Below are positions 19,258 through 31,617 of a DNA stretch of 64,000 nucleotides, piece by piece. The stretch covers positions 1,302,001-1,366,000 of the forward strand of contig NC_085920.1 of the NCBI RefSeq assembly GCF_035222485.1. Reading direction: 5' to 3'. Numbering within the stretch: the stretch's first letter is position 1; each line of letters begins with the position of its first letter. The notes under the pieces were generated by a model. The model saw only the letters and a program-made list of their open reading frames with translations. It was not told the DNA's origin and searched no databases. The translations under genes and the position numbers were made by a program. Source of the stretch: Podospora pseudoanserina. Taxonomy: Eukaryota; Ascomycota; Sordariomycetes; Sordariales; Podosporaceae.

Positions 19258-21500
19258 ATGGCCACCGGTGACACCGTTTTGCCTTTGGCAGTGTCGAGCC
19301 CTCCTCCACACCTGCTGGACAACAGCCCCAGCAACCTCTCGAGTCCTTTGAGCGAGGTCGAGGACAAGTACGGCGACCATGACGAGCCGGATCTTGAAAT
19401 GAAAGATGACGAAAGCAATGCACAGAGCACACCCAAAAGAAACGGAGCTCATGGCGTACCGGAATCCGATCTCGCTTCAGAGCCAGACGAGGACAGCAAA
19501 CTGTCCGAGGTGGACGTCAATGACTCCGAAGCAGAAACCGAAAGATTATTCGATACACCTCCAAAGAACGGCGCGACACGCGACATTGTGAACGCCGCCG
19601 ATGGTGCGGGAACCCGACGATTCACCGATCGGCGCGAGCGGGTCTTTGAGCGAAGCCCCAGCAAGCTCCAACAGCAGCTCCAAGCCGACATAGACGCTGA
19701 AGATACTCCCACCGCGAACAATAGTTCCGAGGATGAGGAGGCAGAAGACGACGGCGACGTGTCAATGGCATCGAGTGATCGCGAAGACGAGCCCACAAAG
19801 AGACCATCACGACAGCTGCCACCACGGTCGCCTACACAAGCCAAAAAGAACCAAATAATCACATTTACCAAACAACCGGTATCACAAGCCAACAGCGATG
19901 ATTCGAGCGAGTCTAAGAAACGAAAGCGATCCTCGGTTGTCGAGCTACCAGAAGCCGAGCAGCCTCCCAAGAAGCGAGCTGCCTCGATTGACCCCGCCGA
20001 CCGCGAGTTCTCCGCCGGTGACGTCCCGATGGTTGACGATGATGTGCTATCGACGGCTCCGCAAAGCGGGGAACATACCGCCGAGGAGGATAACATTGAG
20101 GAATCGGTCGTCCCCGAGGAGGTCAAAAATACACCCGTGGAGTCTGTTGAAGAGGCCGTTGCGACGTCAACTAGAGGCAAAAAAGGGAAACGCAGTCCCG
20201 TAAAACGACGAAAGAGCAAAAGTCCTGAAGCCGGCACACCTTTGGAAGCTCCAGATGAGCCACCCGAAGATGCCGACGTTCCCAGCGGTGTGCCGACGCC
20301 TCAGCCAGAGGATCGCACGGCCGACGAAATCGACGAAGAGGCCGAGGCAGCACACAGAAACGAAGAAGAGTGTAAGCACTGTGCACACTGGTTATGATAG
20401 GTTGACGAAACTAATGTTTGGCCGCAGTGGAGCGCAAAAAGGCAGCCTGGGAAGAGCTTGCCGCCATTGAGAAGCAATTCTCCAACTTTCGGGAGCGGTA
20501 CGGTTTCCAGGTCTCAATTGGATGGTGCTGTTTCTAACTTGTGACAGTCTATACCAGGAACGCTTAGACCAGCTTAACCGCGAGGAAGAGATGCTGCTGA
20601 GTGACACTCCTACACATCACGAACTCCTCGCAATGCTACAATGTCTCGAAGAGCGCCGAGCGGAAACAATACGGAAGAGCAACCTCGAATTGCAGTTCAA
20701 AATGTCTGTACTCAACCATCGAGCGGTCGCGGAGCGGGCACAAATCATGTCGCAGTTCTATCAGTCTGTGCGGGCCGAAAGAGAAAAGACAATTGAGGGT
20801 CTTGGCCAAGACTGGTACGACATTCAACAAGAAAGAAGACGGTTGACAAGTGTCATTCCGGAATACGGCCTGGGGTTCCCAGCAACAAAGGCCCAGGCCG
20901 TCAGACAAGCCGTGTCTTACACAAGAGAGGTGTCGATACTTTCTGGGTTTGCGAAACATGTCGGCTTTCCGGCTGCGCCCACGATATCAGGGGTTACAGA
21001 AGAACAGCTGGAGGACGATCTGGAAGCTATTGCAGTGAGTATGAGTAGGGTCTAGGATTATTGGAGGGCGGCTCAAACTGACGCATCTTTTCTAGAGCGC
21101 TCGTGAGCCGGTACCTAGACCGATCGCCAACCCTCCTCCGACATTCCCTCAGGACCTGACGGCAGGATTTGGGCCTTCGCTTGGCCTTGCAGGAGAGCAG
21201 TTTATTGAGCAAACACCTTGGCTCAACCCTCGGCACCCAGCACATCGACAACAGCAACCGCACAGACGAGAACAAAACCTACAGCACGTTTTTGCGCCCG
21301 GGCCAGTGCAAGGATCAACACCCAAAAGCCACTCGCAACAGCCCGGTGGTCTCTTTTCTTCTAGTACCTCGATGATACCGAACGGTGACTCGCCAGCACA
21401 GCTGCACAAAAACCACTCACCAAGCACTGTCGAAGCCATCAAAAGGACAAAACTCGGCCCTGAGCCATTCCGGCGCGACCCAGCGATACAGGCGTCCTAA
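19258..21500 (+). CDS. DEP1: Dep1/Sds3-like subunit of the Rpd3L histone deacetylase complex, 691 aa
   Basis: Four exons: 19258-20371, 20428-20497, 20548-21034 and 21096-21500. The first in-frame ATG (MATGDTVLPLAVSSPPPHL) is at 19258. Residues 1-370 are acidic and disordered with basic nuclear signals (ESKKRKRSS, QPPKKRAAS, GKRSPVKRRKSKS). From about residue 372 a Sds3-like domain with long coiled-coil helices follows: ERKKAAWEELAAIEKQFSNF, RERLYQERLDQLNREEEML, LECRRAE-type segment and FKMSVLNHRAVAERAQIMSQ. In yeast Dep1 and Sds3 share this domain and hold the Rpd3 deacetylase complex together in the nucleus. Filamentous-fungal proteins of this layout are usually called Dep1. The choice between Dep1 and Sds3 is an inference. 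Confidence 0.85.
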
Positions 21501-22206
21501 TCTTTTCTATGTTTTTTTTTATACCGGTCTTGCTTTTTCCTCTCAAAGATTAGCGGATGTAGGGACCAGGCGGAGTTTTTGATTGGAATTATCTTGGGCA
21601 TATAATGCAGGGTTGTATGAAGTTTTGACATATGGGGCATGCTTTGATGTGCGGCGTTGAAAGGCAGAGGGGTTTTGGAAGAGGGTGGTTGACCATTGAG
21701 GGTGGTAACATACGCCACCTACATGATATAGCGAGGAGAAATCAGGGGTAGCTGCTCGCGTGTCATGTTACTAGAGGAGGGATGTTGTATGATTTGAAAA
21801 GCTCTGTTGTCACACTTTTCTTGGTGCTAGCTCGCATCCAGCGGGCAGAGTTGGGTTACGACCAGCCTGCTATGCTGGCCTGCTTTACTCTGTATGCACT
21901 ATTTTTGGCAGATGCCAGGCGTCTTGGGAAGATTATACCAATGAGTTTCGGCACATGGTGTGCGAGGGGGTGTATATGTTGGAACGTATAGGAGAGCGGT
22001 CGTGGTGTAATGCAAGTATGATGTCTTCTCCTTTCCAAAAAATAAACATGTTGTGGTATTGATTTGCCCAAAACGCCATCTTGATATTGCCCAACTTTCT
22101 TTCCCGCAGGAGCCTCCCTATGATATACTCATACACTATGCACCATCGTCAAGTAGCAGCATACCTAGCTGCGCCTCCTACCCCATGCTTTGCTGTTCTC
22201 GTCTGT
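21501..22206. other. Intergenic between convergent DEP1 and COA3
   Basis: 0.7 kb holding the two 3' regions. No further gene seen. Confidence 0.5.
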
Positions 22207-22585
22207 TCATTTCTTCGCAGGTTGCACAGGCACATCAGGTACCTTGACGTCTTCGAAATCGTCTTGGCCGACCGCCATGAGGGTATATGTGTCTGTGAGG
22301 ATTGAGGTGTCCTTGTTAGCACCTTCCGCTGGACCGAGGAATAACTCATGGAAGGGTAACATTGGTTCGTACAGATACTAGCAGTGATTCCTACCAGGGC
22401 GAGACCGGTAAGGGCGTTCTTGAAGAGGTAGGGCCGGCGGGCGCGGACAAGAGCTGGCGATTGGGCCAGCTTCTTGTCGTAGTATGAGTTATGCCTAAGT
22501 CTGGAGTGTTGCAAGAAACATGTTAGCCACCTTACCTAGAGAACCAAGTACAAGGAGGAATTGTGGGCAATCTGTACCCTGACAT
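22207..22585 (-). CDS. COA3: Cytochrome c oxidase assembly factor 3, mitochondrial, 83 aa
   Basis: Three exons on the minus strand: 22536-22585, 22379-22494 and 22207-22292. The second intron (86 nt, GTATCT) has a CTAAC branch site. The first (41 nt) is short but also has CTAAC. The product holds the family core SYYDKKLAQSPALVRARRPY, a single membrane span (FKNALTGLALVGITANTYTL) and the family motif MAVGQDDFEDVKVPDVPV. Coa3 is an inner-membrane protein that binds newly made Cox1 and controls its translation and assembly. Length fits the family. The N-terminus (MSGYRLPTIPPCTWF) depends on the short intron being real. Confidence 0.83.
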
Positions 22586-23762
22586 GTTGACTAGGTATCT
22601 TGTCTGGCTGTTGCGATGCGATGCGATGCGATCGAGAGCTTGCCTTGCGCCGAGCAATGCCGAAGAATAAGTTACAGCCCACCCACGTAAGGAAATGGTA
22701 TGATACGTCAGGTCAAAGACTGGCGGATGTTGCCGAGGGCAAGTGTGAGCTGATAAGCGCTTATCGGATAACCACCAATCAGCGCTGGAGATGCAGGTGT
22801 GAGACAAGGGTGCTGGTTCCTTTCACGTCACTGAGCTCTCTCGGTTCCTGGGGCGCGTCTCTTGTCTTTTGCGAACGAGCAAGGCTTCCACATCTTTACC
22901 TAACGACCACCATAATCAACACCATTGGGATATCACGGCAGAAAGGAAACTACCAGACCGGCCGCGAAAAGAGACTCCTTCGGAACGCTTGTAGCCATTG
23001 ATGACGATGAAATTGATGGCTTTTGTGGCACTTGGTCCCTAACTTTCTCTCCGACTTGGCGCAGCACCCGCTACAGCTTTTTTATTTTTTTATTTTTTTT
23101 ACTTCGCGACACGAACCCTTTTTGCGCCTTCTCCGGGAACTGATCCCTGGCCAGCTCTGGGACAAATATCGACACCTCAAGGCGCAGGCAACCATTGAGA
23201 GATTCAGTTCTTGGGTGAAGAGCCAGAGAAGTTATTTGATTTTGGGTGTGATATCAGTCACGCGACAGGTTTCCATCAATCGACAGACAGCTGGGGCAGT
23301 TGGGGGAGTTCTTGTAGATCTGGGGAGCGTTTGTTTTCCGTCGCAACTTCCTCAACATTCACCACAAGGAGGGCCACAGTGAGGTTTCCTTCAAGAGCTT
23401 GGAGTTTGCGCGGCCCTGAGATTTCTTGAGAGCAAGCTGTTGTCCAAATCAACTATCTTCCTGCGCACCCAGGCACAAGGCACACTTTTCGGCACGTTTT
23501 CTCTGTAGAATCTTGACCAACCTTTGTTGCCCAACGACTTCTTTCTCTCCGCGCCTTTTGCCTCCTACCCACATCTACATACTATCATACCATCCGTCCG
23601 TCCCCTTCGCTATCCTGCCGTATTATCAACTTCATCCCACATTGCCCCACCAAAAAGAAGGTCGGTCGATCGCTCTGTGTGGGAGAGGGCGGTTTCCTGA
23701 TACGGCAACACACCAAAAACAAACAACAATCGACCGAGGCACAAGATCACATCATACCGACC
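22586..23762. other. Intergenic: divergent promoters of COA3 and PTA1
   Basis: 1.2 kb between divergent genes. Contains a short GCGAT tandem array at 22613-22632 (four units) near the COA3 start and a CT-rich leader before the PTA1 ATG. No gene supported. Confidence 0.5.
22613..22632. repeat. Short GCGAT tandem repeat
   Basis: Four consecutive GCGAT units just upstream of the COA3 start. Confidence 0.85.
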
Positions 23763-26504
23763 ATGGCTTCTACACCAGCTGTTCCCATTGAGGAGCAGCT
23801 CAAGCAACTCAACGCTGCTCGGAAATTGGCCTTGGAAAACTCGGCTTACTACGACCGCATCGTCAAGGGTGTTTTACCTGTCATCGGACCGACATCATCG
23901 ATCGAACTCAAGAGATGGGGAGCTGAGTTTCTGGCCGAGTCGCTGGCCACTCCAGTGCTTTCGGTGCGCGACAAGGAGAGCTTAACGCTCTCGGTACTTG
24001 ACACGCTCAAGTCGTTATTGGAGAGTGAGCAGGATGATGCGATTGTCCTGAAGGCTAGCATTGCTGCCGCGGCGAGCGCGTACCCAGTTGTTTTGAGGTG
24101 GATGTAAGTAGTACTCGATCATTGCTTTGGTACTGTGACTTGTCGTGATTTATGCCCTTGCTGCTGTCGTCGGATCTGAGGAGCCGAACCCCAGGCTATT
24201 GTATTGTGATGGGGAAGGATGAGGGATGTGCTTTGATATGCCTCTTTTTTCCATCCTCTCGCCCCATCGTAATGCTTTGCCCACTCGGTTCCTCTCTCTC
24301 TTTCCGAGGGGGTCCGTTCACTGTTCGAATATGCCTTGCCCATGTCATGTCCATTCAGTGATGGCTGAACTTGCTTCATGTCGAGCATGCTTACTAACTC
24401 TGGTACTTGTACAGTATTCACAACAGCTATCACACAGAGGCTTGGGAACAAACCTCAGCGATAAAATCGAGGATCCTCAGGATCTGGGATGGAGCCCCGG
24501 CCCCCGTCAGACTAAGCTGCATCAAGTTTGCGCAGCGTGTTGTGCTCGCCCAAACAACGTCCAACGGCCAGGAGGTTAAATATGGTGGACTCGACATTTC
24601 GCTGGGCATGGTGCCGGCGAACCACCCTTTGCTAGACCCACGACTGATGGAGGCAGAGGCTACTGGCCTTCTCGACCGGATGTTGGGGGTGCTACAGGAT
24701 AACAGCAACGATGCTCTCCTTGTCGATGCGACCTTGAACTGCCTTTCGATCCTGATCCGAACCAGGCCAAGCACTTCGAACCGCATCATTAATTGTGTGC
24801 TCAACTTTAACCCTCTCAAGTTGGCCAACTCGCCCATGACGCCGAAAAACAAGGTGCTCATGAAGTCGATGGAGAAGACGACCCGGATGCTCATGATTAA
24901 TATTTTGAAGAGGCATGTGTCGGTGATTCAGGGGTTATCAGGGGCCCACGCCGAGACCTTGCTAACCAATTGCGTCTAGGGATCCCAACAATCAACACAG
25001 CGGCCGTGTCCAGCAGTATGTTGAGCGGTTGATGCGCTCTCGCGCCGAGATATTCGATGAAGCGGGTCGGAAGAGACAGCTTGCTGACCAAGCGGCTGCC
25101 CAATATGGCGATCTCAAGAGACAGAAGATGCAGGATGCTTCTGCTGCCGCTCCTGAACCTGCCGCGCCAGCACAGCCAGCCGTGATCCCGCCATTAACAC
25201 CAGGACCTCAGACTCTTGCCGCCGTCTTCACGTTGACCAATAACCCTGGTCTCCAGGCCTTTGATGCTACCAGCATTCCCGCCAACCTAGTGGCCAAGAT
25301 TGTGGCTAGGACGCTCAATACTCTGGACCAAAGTGTCTTGGACTTTGCGGTAAACGGTATAAGAAGTCGTCTTCACACTCTTCAGGCTGCTGCGGTGACG
25401 GCGGCAGCCCAGTATGCCGCCCATGGAGCCGCGGGTTTACCTGGTGCTTTCAACCCTGCTACGGCACCTTTGGGAGTGGAAGAGGATGACGATGATTACG
25501 AGCCCAACCTTGACGCGGCGGAAGATACGGAGCAGATTCTCAACAAGCTCGACAATGCACCCCCCGAGACGGCGCTCGACGAATATGCCGATCCCAACGC
25601 TGCCCTCGGCCTCGGCCCATTCACCCTCGCACCACCACCCCTGATCGACGCCGACGTGGCCTCCAAACTCAGCTCTGCCGCCGCCTCCCGCCTCTTTGGC
25701 CCTCTATCCTCTTTATCATCAGAAGGCCCAAGCAAGAAGCCAAAAGCGGGCATCAACCGCCTTGCCGCCTCGTCGTATGATCGCGATTCCTGGCTCACCG
25801 TTGCCACTCGACTCGCCACCCGCAGCACATTCGGCCTCGAAGAAGAAGAACAAGAAGAACAAACCTCGGCAGTCAAATCCGAAGAAGGCGCCGTCTCCCA
25901 CCCGTTGGCCTCCACCTTTAACCAATCCTTCCGCGAGATGTTATTCACCTACATACTCGAAGACTGGCGGCCGAGAATAGAAGTCGCGGTCGCGTGGCTC
26001 AGCGAGGAGTGGTACAATGACCAGCTCACCAAGCGGACGGGGCTGAGGAACGCGCCGCTGCACTACGAGACGTGGGCGCTGAGGTTGCTGGACGGGTTCA
26101 TGACTTTTATCACGGCGCAGGATAAAGTCTTGACGAGGTTTTTGGCCGAAATTCCGGAGCTGAGCGGGGAGTTACTTGGGAGGCTGAAGACGCTGTGTGG
26201 GGATCCGAATACTTTGGGCTTGGCGATGACGAGCTTGTTGTATCTTGTTATGATGAGGCCACCTGCGAGGGAGTTGGCGTTGGATACGGTTGGGGGGATT
26301 TGGGTTGAGTGTGAGTACACCCTGGATGAGAAATGGTATTGAAGGGATGATGCTAATGATGATGCAGATGAGGAGGCGAGACCGCTGGCTGCGAAATACT
26401 TAAGCAAGTGGCGGCCGGGGTGGGTTGAGCAGCAGATGCACTTGCAGGCTGCGAAGGCTGTGGCTGGGGGTGGTGGGAATGGGGCTGCTGGTATTGCTGC
26501 TTAG
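23763..26504 (+). CDS. PTA1: Symplekin/Pta1 N-terminal domain protein (mRNA 3'-end processing), 768 aa
   Basis: Four exons: 23763-24103, 24415-24912, 24980-26310 and 26368-26504. Intron 1 is long (311 nt). Intron 2 has a GC donor (AG|GCATGT) and is the only choice that keeps frame (KR-DPNNQHSGRVQQYVERLM). Residues 1-320 show the HEAT-like Symplekin/Pta1 N-terminal repeats (ELKRWGAEFLAESLATPVLS, SLTLSVLDTLKSLLES, LSCIKFAQRVVLAQ, HPLLDPRLMEAEATGLLDRM). An Ala/Pro-rich linker, an acidic stretch (VEEDDDDYEPNLDAAEDTEQ) and a helical C-terminal domain follow. Pta1 is the scaffold of the cleavage and polyadenylation factor in the nucleus. Confidence 0.9.
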
Positions 26505-28182
26505 GGTTGATACAGATGGCGAGGTTTGGGGTAAAGGGAGAGGTTCTGTATATTACGACGATCAATTCACTGGTCAAGGTGGCAAGGACAACAACAACAA
26601 CAACAAAAACAACAACATTTTTAAACCTTCACGGGGCTTTTCTTTTGGAGGGGAGGCTGACAGTTATATTCAAAGTGGATGGTTGGGTTGTTGGCAGGTA
26701 TTGTACCCGGGTACTTGTCCATTGAAGATATAAAATGGATCAGTTCGGGGAGGAGCGAAAATTGGGGACCATGATTACCTAGGAATGTGAGGAGAAGGGT
26801 GTATTGTATGTAGAGTGCTGTGCAGTAGTTTTCTAGTTTCAGGGTATGGCTGGCTGGCTGGGAGCGGTTAGACAGGCTTTTTTTTTTTAATGTATTTGTT
26901 TTGTATGAATTTATTGCTTGCATGGTGCATGGTAGTTTGGTGGGTGGTGGTGGTGGTTTATTTATCATAGAGGATTGAATTAATGAGACGCGTCGACGCG
27001 GTGGTGCACGTTTGATGGGATTATTACATCATATTTTTTATATATATATATATATATTTTGGATATTCTTGAGTGCTTGCCGCATGAATGTTCAATTTGG
27101 GGGGTAATGAAGCTGAGGGTTTGTCATTGGGTGGGATTCGATCAGGCTGGTGAGTTGGAGAGAGACTTTTCCGTCAGCGAAAGGATCTCCGAGGCTTTCT
27201 TTTGAAGGTCATTTTCATGTGAAATGCAAGGTCAATGGGTGTACACACTCAGGGGCTAGGGGAGAGTGGCCCTTTGTGAAGTGCAGACTGCGGCTGGGCA
27301 GGAATAAAGAGACGCACAAAGGGAAGATCATAGGACAAAAGTGAACGCAGATGGCACTTTGTCGATGCAAGATGCAAACCCCTGGTCTCACATCCCGAGG
27401 CGGCGGCCCGAGAGCCAGGGGTAGGCTTTTGGAGGCCGGATTTCTTTCAGTGCAACGCCAACAATCTGGTTGCTGTAGTAGTGGGTGGTGGAGGTGGGGA
27501 GTTGTTAGTGGTCAGTTGATAGAGTTGGCCGTTTTTAAGACCGTCAGCATGGTGAAAGAGGGGTATAAACATGGTGATGCAAAGAGGATTTTGGATTGGT
27601 TGAGGGGTTCTATGGCGTTTTGTTTCTGATGTTGCCGTTGGTTGTTTTGTCTGATTCTTATTTTCCTCTGAGGTGCCCTGGAGAATTAGTGGTTAACTGA
27701 ACCCCCATGTTGATAACCATATTACAGCCTTGCCAATTGCACACTAGACGCTAATTGCCAAGAGGAAAGAAAACATCCAATTGGTACCTCTGCTCATGCG
27801 ACGACATCTCTCCTTCCCTTCGTTGCTGCCCGCTTCATCATCTTCTTCTCTTGAGCAACTCAAACGTAGCACTTTTCTATTTGCTTTGAAGTTAACTGCG
27901 ACAGTCTTTTTGACAGACAACAACATTACCTACTCACATACACGCGCGCGGTAATAGAGATCCGGTCTCATTTGCAATTGAAAACCAGCAAACAAGCACC
28001 CAGCCTGCTGAACACCACCTAGGCAATTCGAAACACCCACAGGCGTCGGCTTTCCAAAGCAGCGGCGGGCCTCCCACTCCCCGACCCGCTATGAGAGTGG
28101 AAACAAACGCCCGGCATACTGCTACTACCAACTAGAGATAACTTACAATTAACGTCCGTTTTCTTTTCCCCTGAACAAGAAA
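26505..28182. other. Intergenic with simple repeats
   Basis: 1.7 kb without a supported gene. Contains a CAA-rich run near 26590-26620 and a TA dinucleotide run at 27039-27057. The last 300 bases form the leader of SHE3. Confidence 0.5.
27039..27057. repeat. TA dinucleotide repeat
   Basis: An uninterrupted TATA run of about 19 nt inside T-rich sequence. Confidence 0.9.
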
Positions 28183-30199
28183 ATGCGCAACAAGCTTGTG
28201 AAAGCGAGGCCGAATTCCACAACTGCAAAGGCATTGGGTTTTTTCAATATACATCAGGATCGTGGTGACGGTGACGAACGCAGTATGTCTCTTCCGCCCC
28301 CTTTTTCATCCTCCCCTCCTGGAATGCTTGTCTATGGAAAAAAGGTGGTTCCTTTTGTGCCCGAGACACATGTCCCGGAGGTTGTGCGCAAGGTGTCGGC
28401 CTGCAGACAAGGATGGAGGCACTTGTGGGCTTTTCGGATAGCTGCAGGTTTGTTGTCTGTGTGGACGTGGTTGTTCAGGAAGAACAGAACTAGCTTATGC
28501 TAGTTGGGTTTAAAAAGTTGGAAGAAAACATACCAGACTGTGGAAGCTAATTTGGAGTGTGCATTTGGTTTATTTCCAAACAGAAGCCTCCCCTTCATCA
28601 TCTACGCGAAATTCCGTCGACGCACCGCTATCTTCCCCACGAACAGCAACCACAGTACCAGCCCCGAATCAACAAGCACAAGCCGCCATCACCTCTCCAC
28701 CTACTTCACCAAGCCCAACAAGCCGCATCAGATCCCCGCTGCCACCACCGCAATCCCCTTCAAGCAATAATAACAAGGCCGCGAGGCAACAGCAGGAAGA
28801 CCCGCGCCCCTCGTTCCGAGCGACTCTGACCCCGGCGTCGGAAGCCACAATCAATTCTGCCATGTCACGAACGGCCGCAGGATCAACAGCACCAAATACA
28901 AACGGAGTAAACGGCAAGGCAGCGCCACCAGCGCCGTCCCCCTCGGCGGCCGCAACAACATCCTCTTCCTCCCTCTCCCCAAGCCGCATGAATTCCACCA
29001 TCCGCGCGGTACCAAGTTTTGATCGTTCCTCCGCCGAAGACTCGAGCAGCGACGGCACAAACGCCACAACGTCGAGGAACTCTGCGCTTTCGAGCTCGAT
29101 CAACAGCACGGCGAGCATGTCTTCTTCCGAGTCGGCGGCGAACCTGACGCCCAACGGCCGTGGGCTCCACAAGATTCCGTCGGTGGGAAGGCTGCGACCT
29201 GGCCCGTCGGGGGCTTCGATTGGCGAGAATAGTTACAGTAACAGTGATCAGAACAACACGCCAGGGACGAGAACGCTGCGGTCATTTCCTAGCATGGGTG
29301 ACATTCCGCAGCGGGGGAGCAGTATTAGCGCTACCGGTTACCCCTCGGCGGCTGACAACCCCGGCCCCAACGGTGGTGGAAGCCCGACTCCTAATGAGAT
29401 GTCGCTTGCTGCTGGGGAGGCGCATCTCTCGGGGGGGTGGGACAACTCGGTGGGCAAGGCTGGGTTGGGGAAGACGGGGAGGGTGATCAACCGGTTGGTG
29501 TCGGACAACGAGTCGTTGAAGAGGGACATCAAGATTGAGAGGTTGAGGGCGGAGGAGGCGAGGCAGCAGGCGCAGCTGCTGAAGGACCAGCTGGACAGGA
29601 CGACACGGGAGCACGAGAGCCAGATGCTGGATGTCAATGTCACCAAGACTTTGCTGGCGCGTAAGGAGCGGCAGGTGGAGGCGCTGCAGCAGACGGTGGA
29701 GCTGGAGCGGACGAGGGCTGTGTCGGCGACGGACAGGGAGAGGATCTGGAAGGAGGAGCTGGAGAAGGTCAAGGCCGAGTGCAAACGGCAGGTGGAGGAG
29801 GCGAACAATCAGGTTTTGCTGACGGACGGGCGGTATAACGCGCTTGCGAGCCACTGGGGCGGGGAGGGGGAGAGGTACAGGAAGAGGACGGACAAGATGA
29901 GGAAGGAGTTTGAGGAGCTGAGCGAGAAGAGGAGGGAGGATGATGAGAAGATTAGGAGGCACGAGCAGATGATTGATCAGATGTATGTGGAGATTGATGA
30001 TTTGGAGAAACAGAACAGGGCGCTGTGGGAGATGTTTGAGCGGTACAAGAAGGAGAAGGACGAGAGCTTGAGGGGGATGACGGAGGATAATTTGAGGCAG
30101 GCGGAGGAGCTGCAGAGGACGATTGAGGAGGCGAAGGAGGCGAGGGATAAGTTGAGGTGGGCGTTGAGTGTGAAGGAGAATGTCAAGGGGGCGAAATAA
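28183..30199 (+). CDS. SHE3: She3-like RNA-transport coiled-coil protein, 571 aa
   Basis: Two exons: 28183-28282 and 28584-30199, separated by a 301-nt intron (GTATGT to CAG). The N-terminal half is Ser/Pro/Thr-rich and disordered. A long coiled coil starts near residue 330: GRVINRLVSDNESLKRDIKI, then EEARQQAQLLKDQLDRTTRE, DVNVTKTLLARKERQVEALQ and further heptads to the end. This block matches the fungal family labelled SWI5-dependent HO expression protein 3. In budding yeast She3 links the RNA-binding She2 to the myosin Myo4. In filamentous fungi the role is not established, so only family membership is claimed. From about 29400 on, the codons shift to G-rich usage. Confidence 0.82.
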
Positions 30200-30521
30200 G
30201 GGGTATCGACAGCCCAGCAACCCTCCCAGGCCGTTACTCTCAACTCTATTTCCGCTGCTCCGGGGCCTTTTTCTCTTTCAACACCGCCCTTCTTATGACA
30301 ATCTCGAAGTACATCACCTCGCAGCAAACACACTGTTCAACCCAAAAGACAGCCACCAGTTATCGACGGGCAAGCCAGACCGCATCTTCCTTCAGCTCAT
30401 CAAGCGACCAAGCTCATTCATCGTCCAGCAAAGTTATTCCGGCAGAAAGGCGTTTCATTTGTTTTTATTTTTCATTTTCTTTTCTTACAACATCTTCACG
30501 TTTCGAGTGTCTGGATACCCT

Positions 30522-30552
<31 letters not shown>

Positions 30553-31617
30553 CGAGCAGAGAAACGGGACCAGTATCATTTGTACCATCATAACCTCGAC
30601 CATAGGTTTGAAGCTTTTTTCTTGTTACTTTAGTGTGTTGTTGTACAATTGGAGTTTGGTGGGTGGGAAAGGTTCGGGGGGGGTAATGGTTTCTAAACTT
30701 CTTTTATTATTATATTTTATTTGTGCGTGTGCGCTTTTCAACCCTGGACAGGAGTTTCGGGAGGGAAAGGGGTATCAGGGAAGGGAAACACATTTTTTGG
30801 GAAATTCTTAATTTAAACTTTCTGAAGCGGGCAAAGCACCTATTGACACTTTACATACGTGGCATATGGGGGGCCATAGTTGTTGGTTTTGTGTTGAGAA
30901 GGGGGGGTGAGATAGGGTTTGCGGGTGAATATACAGTTTGTTGACAAGAAGCCTGTTTATTGATTTTGGGTGATATGTGAGTGATGCAGTGATTGGGCCA
31001 AAGGTGACTGGTGTACCTAATGGGGTTGGTGACAGTGTGGTACTGGATTTCTTGATGTTGACTTTGGTGGGGCAAGTCGAAAGGGGGGGTTGTCAAGGCA
31101 ACAAATTTGGGAAGAGGTGGCCAGCGACCAACATTCGTTAAGGATGGAGTAGAAGGCTATCTGGAAGTGATTCTAGAACATATACTTGAGATGCTGAAGC
31201 CAGGAGAAGCGTTTGCGCACGTCAACTGCGGGTATCCGAGCCGTTCCTGCCGCGTTTGGCTGCCTGATATACGTGCCTGCCTGTGACAAACCTGGTTCCC
31301 CTGCGCTACGGCAGTCATGGGAGCCTGATGGCTTCCAAGCTGTTTTGGTCACTGGTTGGCGCCCAGGGGTAGTGAGTGAATACTGCTTACTCTCTCGCCC
31401 TCCTTTTGTTTTTGTGGCTCAGCAGCCCCTCGTCAAGGTGTGTGCATTGCTCTTTCCGCTCGTCGCAACTCCCTTTGCCTACCTCGAACTGTTATTTTCG
31501 CTCTTTCCACTTTTAATCTGGGGCCTTGAGAGCAAAATCGACCTGACCTGACCTTTTCTTGTACGCGTCAACCAACTAACTTGGCACCTCCCCAGTTCAC
31601 CAGCCTAAGCCTGGACA
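30200..31617. other. Intergenic with a GA repeat
   Basis: 1.4 kb, no supported gene. A GA dinucleotide run lies at 30522-30548 in the SHE3 3' region. The end is the promoter of the gene at 31618. Confidence 0.5.
30522..30548. repeat. GA dinucleotide repeat
   Basis: About 13 AG units in a row. Confidence 0.95.

Noticed and set aside
28669-30220. Long minus frames opposite SHE3
   Set aside because: Shadows of the biased codons of the She3-like coding strand.
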